Assembly: GCF_017745095.1 (NCBI RefSeq)
Contig: NZ_JAGHZZ010000004.1
Coordinates: 372,001 to 436,000, forward strand
Reading direction: 5' to 3'
DNA length: 64,000 bases
DNA from: Sporocytophaga sp.
Lineage (GTDB): Bacteria > Bacteroidota > Bacteroidia > Cytophagales > Cytophagaceae
Shown here: piece by piece, positions 26,498 through 35,924 of the stretch
Numbering within the stretch: position 1 is the first letter of the stretch
How the letters are laid out: the number at the start of each line of letters is the position of its first letter
Translations under genes and position numbers: made by a program
Notes under the pieces: generated by a model
What the model saw: only the letters and a program-made list of their open reading frames with translations
What the model was told of the DNA's origin: nothing
Databases searched by the model: none

Positions 26498-27859
26498 ATG
26501 GGAAAAATAAAATCTGTAAATCCCTTTTCAGGGCAGCTATTGAAAGAATATGAGTCTTATTCTGATGATAAAATGAATGAGGTTTTGGCTTTTTCGGAAA
26601 AGGCTTTTAAAGTTTGGAAAGACTATTCTTATGAAAAAAGAAGTTCTTTATTCAATAAAATAGCTGGAAAACTCAGGGAGAAAAAAGGATATCTTTCTAT
26701 TCTCATGACTTCCGAAATGGGCAAACCCATAAAGGAAGCAGAAGCAGAGATAGAGAAATGTGCATGGGTTTGTGAATACTATGCTGAGAATGCCGAATTT
26801 TTCCTTAAAGACGATTTGATAATTTCTGATGCTTCTGAAAGTTATGTTGAGTTTGATCCATTAGGATGTGTCCTTGCAATTATGCCATGGAATTTTCCCT
26901 TTTGGCAGGTATTCAGATTTGCTGCTCCGACAATTATGGCTGGAAATACAGGTATCCTGAAACATGCTTCCAATGTACCTCAATGTGCATTGGCGATACA
27001 AGATTTATTTGAAGAAGCTGGTTTTCCCAAAGGAATATTTCAATCTGTATTAATTTCAGGAGAAGAAACGGACAAACTTATTGCCCACAAAACAATTAAG
27101 GCTGTGACTCTTACTGGGAGTGAACAGGCAGGTATGAAAGTGGCAGCATCAGCTGGTGCGAATCTTAAAAAAACTGTCCTTGAGCTGGGAGGTAGTGATC
27201 CCTTTATTGTTCTGAAAGATGCCAATATTGAAGATGCAGCTATGTGGGCGGTAAAGGCAAGAATGATAAATAATGGTCAAAGTTGTATCGCCGCTAAACG
27301 ATTTATTGTAGTGAATTCAGTTAAAAATCAATTTGTTGAGTCAATGACTAAGGCAATAAGTGGTTTAAAACTTGGAGATCCATTGTTACCAGAGATTCAG
27401 GTTGGACCACTTGCAAGAAAGGATCTGGCCGAAAGTCTTTTTGGTCAAGTTCAAAAAAGTATAGCATTAGGAGCTTCTGTGGTAGTTGGAGGAATACCTC
27501 CGAAAGGTGCTATGTTTTCACCAACAATACTTGAAAATGTTAAACCAGGTATGCCAGCTTTTGATGAAGAGCTTTTTGGCCCTGTAGCTGCCATTATAAG
27601 TGTTACGAATGAACAGGAAGCGATCAATATGGCAAATCAAAGCAAGTATGGACTTGGAGCTTCTATTTGGACAGAGGATTTTGAAAAGGGTAAAGCTTTA
27701 GCGCGACAAATAGAGTCCGGTTCAGTATTTATCAATGGAATGGTAAAATCGGATCCAAGACTTCCATTCGGTGGAGTTAAACTTTCCGGATATGGAAGAG
27801 AGCTTGCTGCATTTGGTATCAGAGAGTTTGTAAATATTAAATCAGTTTGGGTTAAGTAG
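26498..27859 (+). CDS. NAD(P)-dependent succinate-semialdehyde dehydrogenase (Sad/GabD-like)
   Basis: A 453-residue aldehyde dehydrogenase that would oxidise succinate semialdehyde (or a similar aldehyde) to the acid in the cytoplasm. Visible motifs are MPWNFPFWQVFR, the cofactor loop LTGSEQAG, the general base Glu229 in VLELGGSDPF, the catalytic Cys263 in NNGQSCIAAKR, and EELFGPVAAI. The sequence is close to the short Sad (YneI) type, which is about 455 residues long. Its last bases overlap the convergent YdcF-like gene by 8 bases. Confidence 0.9.
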   Translation: MGKIKSVNPFSGQLLKEYESYSDDKMNEVLAFSEKAFKVWKDYSYEKRSSLFNKIAGKLREKKGYLSILMTSEMGKPIKEAEAEIEKCAWVCEYYAENAEFFLKDDLIISDASESYVEFDPLGCVLAIMPWNFPFWQVFRFAAPTIMAGNTGILKHASNVPQCALAIQDLFEEAGFPKGIFQSVLISGEETDKLIAHKTIKAVTLTGSEQAGMKVAASAGANLKKTVLELGGSDPFIVLKDANIEDAAMWAVKARMINNGQSCIAAKRFIVVNSVKNQFVESMTKAISGLKLGDPLLPEIQVGPLARKDLAESLFGQVQKSIALGASVVVGGIPPKGAMFSPTILENVKPGMPAFDEELFGPVAAIISVTNEQEAINMANQSKYGLGASIWTEDFEKGKALARQIESGSVFINGMVKSDPRLPFGGVKLSGYGRELAAFGIREFVNIKSVWVK

Positions 27860-28625
27860 GAATACTGTAACCCATCATTCTATAAACCCAATATCCTAAT
27901 ACTTCATGTATTAACAGACTCCACTTTGAGAGCGCCCTTTCTGAAGGAATTATAAAATAATCAGGGGTAAATTTACCATCGGTAGAATAATAGTCTGCGG
28001 GATATGGTGTAACTGCAGTACCTACTTTTTTAAAACATCCTTTTGCCCTTTTCATGTGAAATGCAGAGGTAACAAGTAGGAAAGGGCCTTTTAAATTTAG
28101 TGAATCAATTATTTTTTTTGTAAACAATGCATTCTCTCTTGTATTTCGGGATTCTGTCTCAAGAATTATTGCATTTGAAGGAATTTTTGCATCGAGAAAT
28201 GTTTTTTTTAGACTTTCAGCTTCCGGAATTTGCTCTCCGATCATCAATGCAGCGCCTCCTGAAATGATGGTAGATTTTACTTTACCCGCTCTATATAACT
28301 GAAGGGTGTGAAGAACTCTGTCAGCTCCTTTATTATAGTAAATACGATCTTTGGGAGACTTGTTTGACTCTGTTACTCCTGTGAGTAAGATAGCTGTATA
28401 GCCTGTTTGCAGATTAGCTATTGAAACGGGTGGTTCTTCCCAAAATAAGAGGGCTTTATTAACAATGTATTCATTAGAGAAAAAAAGAAGTAATAATGTC
28501 GCAGAAATAACAGCTATTTTTTTTCTTCTAACATCTCTGGTGAATAATGAATAAATAAGAATGCCAATGATCCAGATCATTGGCATTACTAAGTAGAATA
28601 ATATTTTGGATAGTATAAAGAACAT
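27852..28625 (-). CDS. YdcF/ElyC-family (DUF218) membrane protein
   Basis: A 257-residue protein with two N-terminal membrane helices (residues 4-26 and 37-52) and a C-terminal DUF218 domain. The domain shows AILLTGVTESN, IISGGAALMIGEQIPEAESL, ETESRNTRENAL and VTSAFHMKRAKGCF, all typical of the ElyC/YdcF family. ElyC in E. coli affects envelope and undecaprenyl-phosphate-dependent synthesis; a comparable envelope role is inferred here. It lies 28 bases downstream of the M4 protease gene and could be in its transcript. Confidence 0.85.
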   Translation of the reverse strand: MFFILSKILFYLVMPMIWIIGILIYSLFTRDVRRKKIAVISATLLLLFFSNEYIVNKALLFWEEPPVSIANLQTGYTAILLTGVTESNKSPKDRIYYNKGADRVLHTLQLYRAGKVKSTIISGGAALMIGEQIPEAESLKKTFLDAKIPSNAIILETESRNTRENALFTKKIIDSLNLKGPFLLVTSAFHMKRAKGCFKKVGTAVTPYPADYYSTDGKFTPDYFIIPSERALSKWSLLIHEVLGYWVYRMMGYSIPT

Positions 28626-28653
28626 TCCAATTCGTATTTGCGAGAACTCTAAT

Positions 28654-31600
28654 CTATAACTTCAACAATTTGGATGTGAATATACCATCTTTTGAAACGA
28701 TTTGAATAATATAAGTACCTGCTTTGAGCTCAGGCAATGTAAGTTTATGCTGGATGAAACTATTCAGATTCAGTTTTTCCTGATATATATTCTGACCTAA
28801 ATTATTGATCAATATAATCTCAGCCTCGCCAATTGGATTGAAGTCAATAGTTAGTTGGTTGTCAAACGGATTTGGATAAATTCTAAAGTCCTGAGACTTT
28901 GTTTGTGGCTCATTACCAAGAACCCTGGCTCCGTTTGCATAGTAATTAAAATATTTTCCGGTAATGGTTGGGTCATAGAATCCATCGATCGGAGTAATTT
29001 TATCTACATCCATATTTACATAAGCAAAGACTGTATCTTGTATTCTTGCACCCATTGTAGTAAAACCAATTTTAGTGTCGGATTTATTAAAGCTTGGAAA
29101 ACATAACATCCCATTATTGCCATTCAGGATAAAATTACCTTCAGATGTTTCAAGGTTAGTAGAGACCATATCCACATAGCCGACAGATTCATCTATTATC
29201 TCATACACAATAATATTTGGTGAGTTTTTGGAAAATGAAGGATTACCAATGCTAATGTCTTGGGGAAGGTCGGCATAGAGTTTGGTTACAGTTCCATCAG
29301 AAAAATCATTTTCAGCATTGTCCCATACTTTTATAAAATTGACATCCCAGAATACTACACTATCCTTGTTCCCTTTGATAAGATTATAACAATCATACAT
29401 AATCCTTTCTCCAAAGTGATCCCATTCCAGGGCATCAGCATATTTGGGACCGTTAGATTTAATTTCTACTGAATCCGGAGTGAAGGTTGGGTTGTATAAA
29501 ATAAAGCGTATCCATGGAGATCCTGCAGAAGTTTTCCTTACATAAATAGAAGAATCCTCATCATCGGTTACTGCAGCTATTTTAGTCCCGTCTTTTGAAA
29601 CGGATACATTATTCCACTTTCTTGAATTATCAAAGGTTACTTCTGAATTACCGACGGTGTATATCTGTTTAATAATACCTTCCGGCGTGACAAAATACAT
29701 GACACTTCCATTATCGGAGATACTTGGTTTTCTTCCGACTTTAGTAGAAGTTATCAGAGTTTTTGTTGAAGTAGCTGTTTCTATGGTTTCAAGCCTGTAA
29801 TTGTCTTTTAATGTTTTAGTCACAAGTAGATACTCATCTCCTGGATTTTCAGGAAGGCTTTCCTCAACTTTGGTTGCCTGTCCCTCAAAAATTCCAACCT
29901 GATCAAAAGCAGATTTGGCTTGAGTAACTTCATTGGAGTTTTCTCCATAAAGTTCAGTTGCTGCACCAACTACAGATATTCTCAGGTCAATAAAGCGAGA
30001 AGAGGCAAACAGATATTTAGTCATAGCCAGATAATAAACCTTTTCGGCTTTTTCTTTGGTGACCTGGGTTGCAAATAAATAAAATGCCTTGTTTGGAATA
30101 CCACTGTTTGTATGCACACCTCCATTATCACTAGTAGTATTCACGAACTCATCCATATGTTGTGGTTGCCAGCAATAATCAGTTTTGGTAGTCCCACCAT
30201 TATGAGGATTGGATAAATCTCTCAATGCCCCGGAAGGGAACAAAGTTAAGTTTTTTGTAATCGCTTCTCCAATTTGCCAGTCATCACGATCAACCAGGGA
30301 ACCGAAAATATCTGCTAGGGACTCATTGATAGCGCCAGTTTGCCCGGAATATTTAAGGTTGCAGCTATTTTGGATCACGCCATGCGTCATTTCATGTGCA
30401 GCGACATCAAGAGCTCCAGCCAAAGGTTTGAAATAAGAGCCTCCATTACCATATGCCATAAGCTTACCATTCCAGTAAGCATTTTCCATAGATTTCCCAC
30501 CATCAGTTACGTTTATAACCGATATAATATTTCCACCTTGTCCATTCAGTGAGTTGCGATTATGAGTATTTTGGTAATAGTTATAACAAATTTTGGCATT
30601 GCTATGAGCTGATACTGCAGTTGGCGTCCAAGAGGAAGCAGTAGTAGATGTTATCTGCGCAATGCTGGTAAGGTCTGTATTTTCAGCACTCATCGTCCAT
30701 ATAGCACCTACAGGTTGTTCTGGCAAATCTGATTTTGTAGCATTGAACATAGGAGTAGAGGTATCAATAAGATAATAGGTCGTACCGTCCAGATAGCTTA
30801 TTACTGACTGGTTAACTCCATTCAGGTCAGGTGCCGAGCCAGTTGCATGCACTGCTGTACATGTATGGTTTTCTTTAAAGATTATTTTTCCTGTAACAGC
30901 ACTTACATAATAGTGATAGTGATCGATTAGATTAGGTCTTATGCTAACCTCCCATGCCAACTCATACAGTTTAATCATTTCGGATCTCGGCACAATTACA
31001 AGAGTTGCTTCAGGGCCTTCATATTCGAGTATCTGTTGTTCCTTCGCGGTTAAAGTCCTTACAGATATTGTTTTTTTGAGATCGTAAACAGCAGTTTTAA
31101 TTACCTGTTCTACACTAACAGATGGGGTTGTATTAAAGTTAGCATCTACGTTTTCAATTTGTCCATGAAAAGTATGGTTGCCATCCTCTCTTAGGTGGAT
31201 AATACCATCCCCCCCTAATACTGGAACCCCGCCAACCTTTTGTGTAAAACGAATATGTCTTAAATCTCCTTCTTCAGTATTTTGAATTTCAAATTCATTG
31301 GCACTGTTGCGAAGTTTTAACACAGGGTTAATTTCATTAAGAAAGTTTGCAGCTTCTTTTTTGCAAAGCTCGGGGACAATCAGGGAAAGTTTTCTAGTAT
31401 TTTTGGCTCCTGATGATTTTCGCTTTATAAAGTAAGGGGTCTTTTTTTCCTGATCAAAGGAAATCAAAAAGGCTAGATTTTCTGGACTTGCAGGAGCGCT
31501 ATAGAGTAGGTAAGGAAGAGCATTCCTATTTAGTCTACCATCGATTGTTATATCTGAAGCTTTTCTGACGGATGCATGTGTTTGTGGCTTTCTTTTTTTT

Positions 31601-31689
31601 GCAGAAAATAAATCAGGGTTGGTATTTTGAGCAATCGCTACTTTCAGAATCAATACTGAGAGTGAAATAAAAAAGGTTAATTTTTTCAT
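28654..31689 (-). CDS. Secreted M4 (thermolysin-like) metallopeptidase with T9SS sorting domain
   Basis: A 1011-residue secreted protease. It has a signal peptide (residues 1-21, ending AIAQ), a propeptide with FTP/PepSY-like features (about 80-275), and an M4 catalytic domain with the zinc motif HEMTH (His432, Glu433, His436) and the third ligand Glu456 in NESLADIFGS, exactly 20 residues on as in thermolysin. A region of about 300 residues with beta-propeller-like repeats follows. The last 75 residues are a type A C-terminal domain (FRIYPNPFDNQLTIDF to the end), the signal for export by the type IX system. It would degrade extracellular protein. Confidence 0.93.
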   Translation of the reverse strand: MKKLTFFISLSVLILKVAIAQNTNPDLFSAKKRKPQTHASVRKASDITIDGRLNRNALPYLLYSAPASPENLAFLISFDQEKKTPYFIKRKSSGAKNTRKLSLIVPELCKKEAANFLNEINPVLKLRNSANEFEIQNTEEGDLRHIRFTQKVGGVPVLGGDGIIHLREDGNHTFHGQIENVDANFNTTPSVSVEQVIKTAVYDLKKTISVRTLTAKEQQILEYEGPEATLVIVPRSEMIKLYELAWEVSIRPNLIDHYHYYVSAVTGKIIFKENHTCTAVHATGSAPDLNGVNQSVISYLDGTTYYLIDTSTPMFNATKSDLPEQPVGAIWTMSAENTDLTSIAQITSTTASSWTPTAVSAHSNAKICYNYYQNTHNRNSLNGQGGNIISVINVTDGGKSMENAYWNGKLMAYGNGGSYFKPLAGALDVAAHEMTHGVIQNSCNLKYSGQTGAINESLADIFGSLVDRDDWQIGEAITKNLTLFPSGALRDLSNPHNGGTTKTDYCWQPQHMDEFVNTTSDNGGVHTNSGIPNKAFYLFATQVTKEKAEKVYYLAMTKYLFASSRFIDLRISVVGAATELYGENSNEVTQAKSAFDQVGIFEGQATKVEESLPENPGDEYLLVTKTLKDNYRLETIETATSTKTLITSTKVGRKPSISDNGSVMYFVTPEGIIKQIYTVGNSEVTFDNSRKWNNVSVSKDGTKIAAVTDDEDSSIYVRKTSAGSPWIRFILYNPTFTPDSVEIKSNGPKYADALEWDHFGERIMYDCYNLIKGNKDSVVFWDVNFIKVWDNAENDFSDGTVTKLYADLPQDISIGNPSFSKNSPNIIVYEIIDESVGYVDMVSTNLETSEGNFILNGNNGMLCFPSFNKSDTKIGFTTMGARIQDTVFAYVNMDVDKITPIDGFYDPTITGKYFNYYANGARVLGNEPQTKSQDFRIYPNPFDNQLTIDFNPIGEAEIILINNLGQNIYQEKLNLNSFIQHKLTLPELKAGTYIIQIVSKDGIFTSKLLKL

Positions 31690-31989
31690 CTTAAATAATT
31701 AAGTATTGAGGTATTTGGATGATCAAACGATTGAAATCGACGTATTTTTATTAATGAAGTTTCATTTTGAATATACTTTACGCAACTTTGAAGAAAATTT
31801 TTTTTAAAGGTCGAAAGTTACATTAATTTTGAACCCTGATTTTTAATCAAAGGTAAAAAAGCTTATGTCCCTGGAAAAGTTTTAAGTTTTTTTACAATTA
31901 ATCATATTGGGAACTAATATTGTTTTTTTACGATTTACCGCTTCTATAGGGTTAGTAAAAAATAATCTAAAATTGATTTTATAAGTCTG
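31690..31989. promoter_or_regulatory. Divergent promoter region between protease and pigment cluster
   Basis: Exactly 300 AT-rich bases separate the leftward M4 protease gene from the rightward aromatic amino acid lyase gene. Promoters for both must lie here, but I cannot pick out a convincing TAnnTTTG-type element. No gene is visible. Confidence 0.4.
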
Positions 31990-33528
31990 ATGGTTACTAT
32001 TGGAGAAAAAAAGCTCGATTTGTCGGAAATTGAAAGAATATTGACGGGTAAAGAGCTTATTGAAATTCATACATCTATTGAAGAAAGAATAAGAAAAAAC
32101 CATGATTTTTTGAGCTATTTTTCAAAAGATAAACTGATATATGGAATCAATACTGGATTTGGGCCAATGGCTCAATATAGAATTGACGAAAAGGACCAGA
32201 TAGATCTTCAATACAACCTTATAAGAAGCCATTCTTCAGGTGTTGGAGCAGTATTGCCTGATATATACCTGAAAGCTGTTATGATAGCTAGGCTTAATTC
32301 ACTTTGCCAGGCATGTTCAGGTATTCCTAACAGTGTAGTTACCCTGTTGAAAGATTTGATTAATAACGAAATATATCCGGTTATATTTGAACATGGCGGT
32401 GTGGGAGCGAGCGGTGATCTTGTTCAGTTGGCTCATTTGGCCCTTGGCTTGATAGGAGAGGGAGAGGTTTCTTCAAAAAAACAGCTACGACCTGCTGCCG
32501 ACGTTTATAAAGAGTATAAAATTTCCCCTTTGAAGGTAAGTGGGAGAGAAGGCCTTGCCATTATGAATGGTACTTCATGTATGACAGGAATAGGATTGGT
32601 AAACCTAATCCAAGCTCAAAAGCTGGTAGATTGGAGTACCTATGCATCCTGTATGCTGAATGAGCTTGTTAATTCATATGATGACCATTTTTCTAATGAA
32701 TTAAATCAGGTAAAAAGGCACAGAGGCCAAAGAGAAATAGCCGAGTCGATGAGAAATATTCTTCACGACAGCAAGCTTACACGAAACAGGCAGAAAGAGC
32801 TTTATAAAAAGAAAGTAGAAGAGTATGTGCTAGAAGATAAGGTACAAGAGTACTATTCACTAAGATGCGTTCCTCAGATTCTGGGACCGATTAAAGACAC
32901 GATCACTTATGCAGAAGAAGTTTTAATAAATGAATTGAATTCTGCAAATGATAACCCGGTAATTGATTCAATTGCAGAAAACGTATTCCATGGAGGTAAT
33001 TTTCATGGGGATTACATTTCTCTAGAAATGGATAAATTAAAAATTGCTATCACGAAGCTTTCTATGCTTGCAGAAAGGCAATTGAATTACCTGATGAATA
33101 ATAAGCTGAACGGTAAAATTCCTCCATTTGCAAATCTTGGAAAGTTAGGCTTGAACTTTGGAATGCAAGGAGTACAGTTTACTGCAACTTCCACTACTGC
33201 AGAAAATCAGGTTTTAAGTAATCCAATGTATGTTCACAGTATTCCTAATAATAACGATAATCAGGATATTGTAAGCATGGGGACCAACTCAGCTTTACTT
33301 ACTAAAAAAGTCATTGAAAATACCTTTGAAGTATTATCAATCGAGATGATGTCCATTCTTCAGGGAATAGATTACCTGGGAATTTCTGACAAACTATCGG
33401 GCAAGACAAATAAGGTTTATAAAGCGTTAAGGGAAATTTTCCCAAGGTTTGAGAACGACCTTCCTAAATATGGTGATATTAAAAAAGTCAAACAGTATCT
33501 GATTGATAATAAGCCTGATAATGTTTGA
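31990..33528 (+). CDS. MIO-type aromatic amino acid ammonia-lyase (HAL/TAL family)
   Basis: A 512-residue lyase that uses an autocatalytic MIO group formed from Ala140-Ser141-Gly142 (GVGASGDLVQLAHLALG). It removes ammonia from an aromatic amino acid, most plausibly tyrosine to give 4-coumarate, the aryl starter of flexirubin-type pigments. Position as first gene of the pigment cluster and absence of hutU/hutI argue against histidine degradation. The selectivity loop reads RSHSSGVG (His81), closer to the Ser-His of histidine lyases than the His-Leu of the Rhodobacter tyrosine lyase, so the substrate is inferred from context. It is separated by 137 bases from the ketoreductase gene. Confidence 0.87.
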   Translation: MVTIGEKKLDLSEIERILTGKELIEIHTSIEERIRKNHDFLSYFSKDKLIYGINTGFGPMAQYRIDEKDQIDLQYNLIRSHSSGVGAVLPDIYLKAVMIARLNSLCQACSGIPNSVVTLLKDLINNEIYPVIFEHGGVGASGDLVQLAHLALGLIGEGEVSSKKQLRPAADVYKEYKISPLKVSGREGLAIMNGTSCMTGIGLVNLIQAQKLVDWSTYASCMLNELVNSYDDHFSNELNQVKRHRGQREIAESMRNILHDSKLTRNRQKELYKKKVEEYVLEDKVQEYYSLRCVPQILGPIKDTITYAEEVLINELNSANDNPVIDSIAENVFHGGNFHGDYISLEMDKLKIAITKLSMLAERQLNYLMNNKLNGKIPPFANLGKLGLNFGMQGVQFTATSTTAENQVLSNPMYVHSIPNNNDNQDIVSMGTNSALLTKKVIENTFEVLSIEMMSILQGIDYLGISDKLSGKTNKVYKALREIFPRFENDLPKYGDIKKVKQYLIDNKPDNV

Positions 33529-33576
33529 AAAATAGGGAAACCCTTGAAATAAGGGCTGGGTAGAAATATATTTTAT

Positions 33577-33584
33577 TATATTTG
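33577..33584 (+). promoter_or_regulatory. Candidate Bacteroidota -7 element upstream of the ketoreductase gene
   Basis: TATATTTG matches the Bacteroidota -7 consensus TAnnTTTG, about 80 bases before the ATG at 33666. No good -33 TTTG is visible at the right distance, so this is only a candidate for a second promoter of the pigment cluster. Confidence 0.3.
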
Positions 33585-33665
33585 TAGATAATGTCTACAC
33601 TTATCCTAAATCATTAACCTGATTTGCAGGAAATTGTTTGAAAGAAATAATAAATTTTTTAAATA

Positions 33666-34394
33666 ATGAAATACGCTTTAGTTACAGGAGGTTCAAGAGG
33701 AATTGGAAGAGCTGTGTGTCTGAATCTCGCAGAGATGGGCTATAAAATTCTCATCAATTTTCAATCAAATGTTCAGGAAGCAGAAAAGACACTTGAACTA
33801 ATAAGAGAGAAGGGAAGTGATGGTGAACTAATGCAATTCAATGTTTCTAAAAAAGAAGAAGTTGAAGGTGTCTTGGGGAGCTGGCTCGAAAAAAATCCTG
33901 ATAAAGTAATAGAAATTTTAGTCAATAACGCTGGAATCAGAAAAGATAATCTTCTGATGTGGATGAGTGAAGAGGAGTGGCATGGTGTTCTTGATATTAG
34001 TCTTAACGGCTTTTTTTACATAACCAGACTGGTTGTGAAGGGAATGTTGGTTAATAAATATGGAAGAATTGTAAACGTTGTATCTCTATCAGGAATCAAG
34101 GGAATGCCGGGACAAACAAATTATTCTGCGAGCAAAGCAGCAATAATAGGAGCAACAAAAGCCTTGGCTCAGGAAGTTGGAAGAAGGGGAGTCACCGTCA
34201 ATGCTGTAGCGCCAGGCTTTATTGTAACAGATATGACAAAAGATATTAATGAAAAAGAATTTAAATCATTAATTCCTTTGGCCAGATTTGGAACTGCGGA
34301 GGAGGTTTCGAATGTTGTATCATTTTTAGCCTCAGACAAAGCATCATATATTACCGGAGAGGTAATATCTGTAAATGGAGGATTGTATACCTAG
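33666..34394 (+). CDS. 3-oxoacyl-ACP reductase (FabG/ApeQ-like)
   Basis: A 242-residue short-chain dehydrogenase that would reduce the 3-keto group during chain extension of the polyene. The NADPH-binding motif TGGSRGIGRA is at residues 7-16, NNAG at about residue 90, and the catalytic Ser...Tyr-x-x-x-Lys as SLSGIKGMPGQTNYSASKAA. The C-terminus has the usual NGG near the end. In this cluster it most likely fills the ApeQ role, acting on ACP-bound aryl intermediates, rather than being the housekeeping FabG. It is separated by 26 bases from the next ketosynthase gene. Confidence 0.9.
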   Translation: MKYALVTGGSRGIGRAVCLNLAEMGYKILINFQSNVQEAEKTLELIREKGSDGELMQFNVSKKEEVEGVLGSWLEKNPDKVIEILVNNAGIRKDNLLMWMSEEEWHGVLDISLNGFFYITRLVVKGMLVNKYGRIVNVVSLSGIKGMPGQTNYSASKAAIIGATKALAQEVGRRGVTVNAVAPGFIVTDMTKDINEKEFKSLIPLARFGTAEEVSNVVSFLASDKASYITGEVISVNGGLYT

Positions 34395-34420
34395 TATTTA
34401 ATAAGAATCACCTAGTATAA

Positions 34421-35641
34421 ATGAACAGGGTAGTTATTACTGGAATCGGTATTTATTCCTGCCTGGGAACAGGACTGGATCAAGTGCGCGATTCTCTTTT
34501 CAAAGGAAAGTCAGGAATTGTATTTGATGAAGAGCGAAAAATTATGGGTTTTCGTTCGCCACTTACTGGTATGGTTGAAAAACCGGTTCTAAAAGGAATA
34601 CTTGACAGAAGACAAAGAATAGGTCTGGCAGAGCAAGGTGAATACGCTTACCTATCTACTTTGGAAGCAATAAAAAATGCTAAGCTCGATGAGGAAATTA
34701 TTGACAGAAACGAATTTGGCGTGTTGTTTGGCAATGACAGTTCTGCAAGAGCTGTGATTGAAGCAACTGATATAATAAGAGATAAAAAAGATACTACACT
34801 TGTTGGTTCAGGTTCTGTATTTCAGTCAATGAACTCTACAGTAACCATGAACCTTGCAACAATATTTAAGCTCAAAGGTGTAAACTTCACAGTTAGTGGT
34901 GCCTGTGCCAGCGGCTCTCATGCTATCGGAATAGGTTATTTTCTGATCAAACATGGGCTTCAGAAGGGGGTAATTTGTGGAGGCGCTCAAGAAATCAATC
35001 CGTTCTCAATGGGTAATTTTGATGCGTTAAGTACGTTTTCAGTAAGAGTTGACGAGCCTACAAGGGCATCAAGACCTTTTGATAAAAACAGAGATGGTTT
35101 AGTCCCTAGCGGTGGTGCTGCTACTGTAATTATTGAAAGCTATGAATCGGCAATAGAAAGAGGTGCGCCGATCCTTGCTGAAATTATAGGATACGGTTTT
35201 TCTTCAAACGGAGGCCACATCTCGCAACCAAATGTTGAAGGTCCCGTAAGGGCTCTGGAAATGTCATTGAGGGATGCAGGAATTCCAGCAGATTTAATAG
35301 ATTATGTAAATGCTCATGCAACATCTACACCTGTAGGCGATATGTATGAAGCAAGAGCTCTGGATTCTGTTTTCGGAGGTTCCAAACCACTAGTAAGCTC
35401 AACCAAGTCTATGACAGGACATGAATGCTGGATGGCAGGAGCAAGTGAAATAGTGTATTCATTGTTGATGATGCAAAATGATTTTGTTGCACCAAACATT
35501 AATCTTGAAACCCCTGACGAGGATTCCGCAAAACTAAACATCGCTACAAAAACAGTTGAAAAGAATATCGACACATTGCTGTCTAATTCATTCGGCTTCG
35601 GAGGAACCAACTCCTCACTAATATTAAAAAAGGTAAAATAA
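34421..35641 (+). CDS. FabF-type beta-ketoacyl-ACP synthase, first copy
   Basis: A 406-residue thiolase-fold condensing enzyme. The active-site Cys162 lies in VSGACASGSHAIG, the first His in NAHATSTPVGD, and the second in TKSMTGHECWMAGASE. All three catalytic residues are present. It would carry out decarboxylative condensation of malonyl-ACP onto the growing chain. It is followed closely by an ACP gene (20 bases) and lies in the ketoreductase-ketosynthase-ACP-acyltransferase-darA block. Which half of the pigment it builds cannot be told from sequence alone. Confidence 0.9.
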   Translation: MNRVVITGIGIYSCLGTGLDQVRDSLFKGKSGIVFDEERKIMGFRSPLTGMVEKPVLKGILDRRQRIGLAEQGEYAYLSTLEAIKNAKLDEEIIDRNEFGVLFGNDSSARAVIEATDIIRDKKDTTLVGSGSVFQSMNSTVTMNLATIFKLKGVNFTVSGACASGSHAIGIGYFLIKHGLQKGVICGGAQEINPFSMGNFDALSTFSVRVDEPTRASRPFDKNRDGLVPSGGAATVIIESYESAIERGAPILAEIIGYGFSSNGGHISQPNVEGPVRALEMSLRDAGIPADLIDYVNAHATSTPVGDMYEARALDSVFGGSKPLVSSTKSMTGHECWMAGASEIVYSLLMMQNDFVAPNINLETPDEDSAKLNIATKTVEKNIDTLLSNSFGFGGTNSSLILKKVK

Positions 35642-35661
35642 AAAACATACTTAGAGGTAAA

Positions 35662-35922
35662 ATGAAAAATCAGGAAATTATTGAAAAAATTAATGGCTTT
35701 TTGGTTGAAGAGTTTGAGGTAGATGCTGATAAAATAACTCCCGAAGCTAACCTGAAAGAAACCCTTGGTCTTGATAGCCTGGACTATGTAGACCTTGTAG
35801 TTGTTATTGAAAGTAATTTCGGATTTAAAGTTAAAGGCGAAGATTTCGTTGGAATAGTTAACTTCCAGGATTTTTATAACTACATTTTAAGTAAGGTTGG
35901 CGAGAAACAGGAAGCTAAGTAA
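35662..35922 (+). CDS. Acyl carrier protein, first copy
   Basis: An 86-residue acidic four-helix carrier. The phosphopantetheine attachment site is Ser39 in LGLDSLDYVDLV. It carries acyl intermediates for the ketosynthase and reductase encoded beside it. It is distinct from the second ACP at 45179 (attachment motif DSLD here, DSID there), so the cluster may keep two separate acyl pools. The acyltransferase gene follows after 2 bases. Confidence 0.93.
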   Translation: MKNQEIIEKINGFLVEEFEVDADKITPEANLKETLGLDSLDYVDLVVVIESNFGFKVKGEDFVGIVNFQDFYNYILSKVGEKQEAK

Positions 35923-35924
35923 TA

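Noticed and set aside
31990-33528. Lyase gene as hutH of a histidine-degradation operon
   Set aside because: No hutU, hutI or hutG is nearby, and the gene heads a run of ketosynthase, ACP and dar genes.
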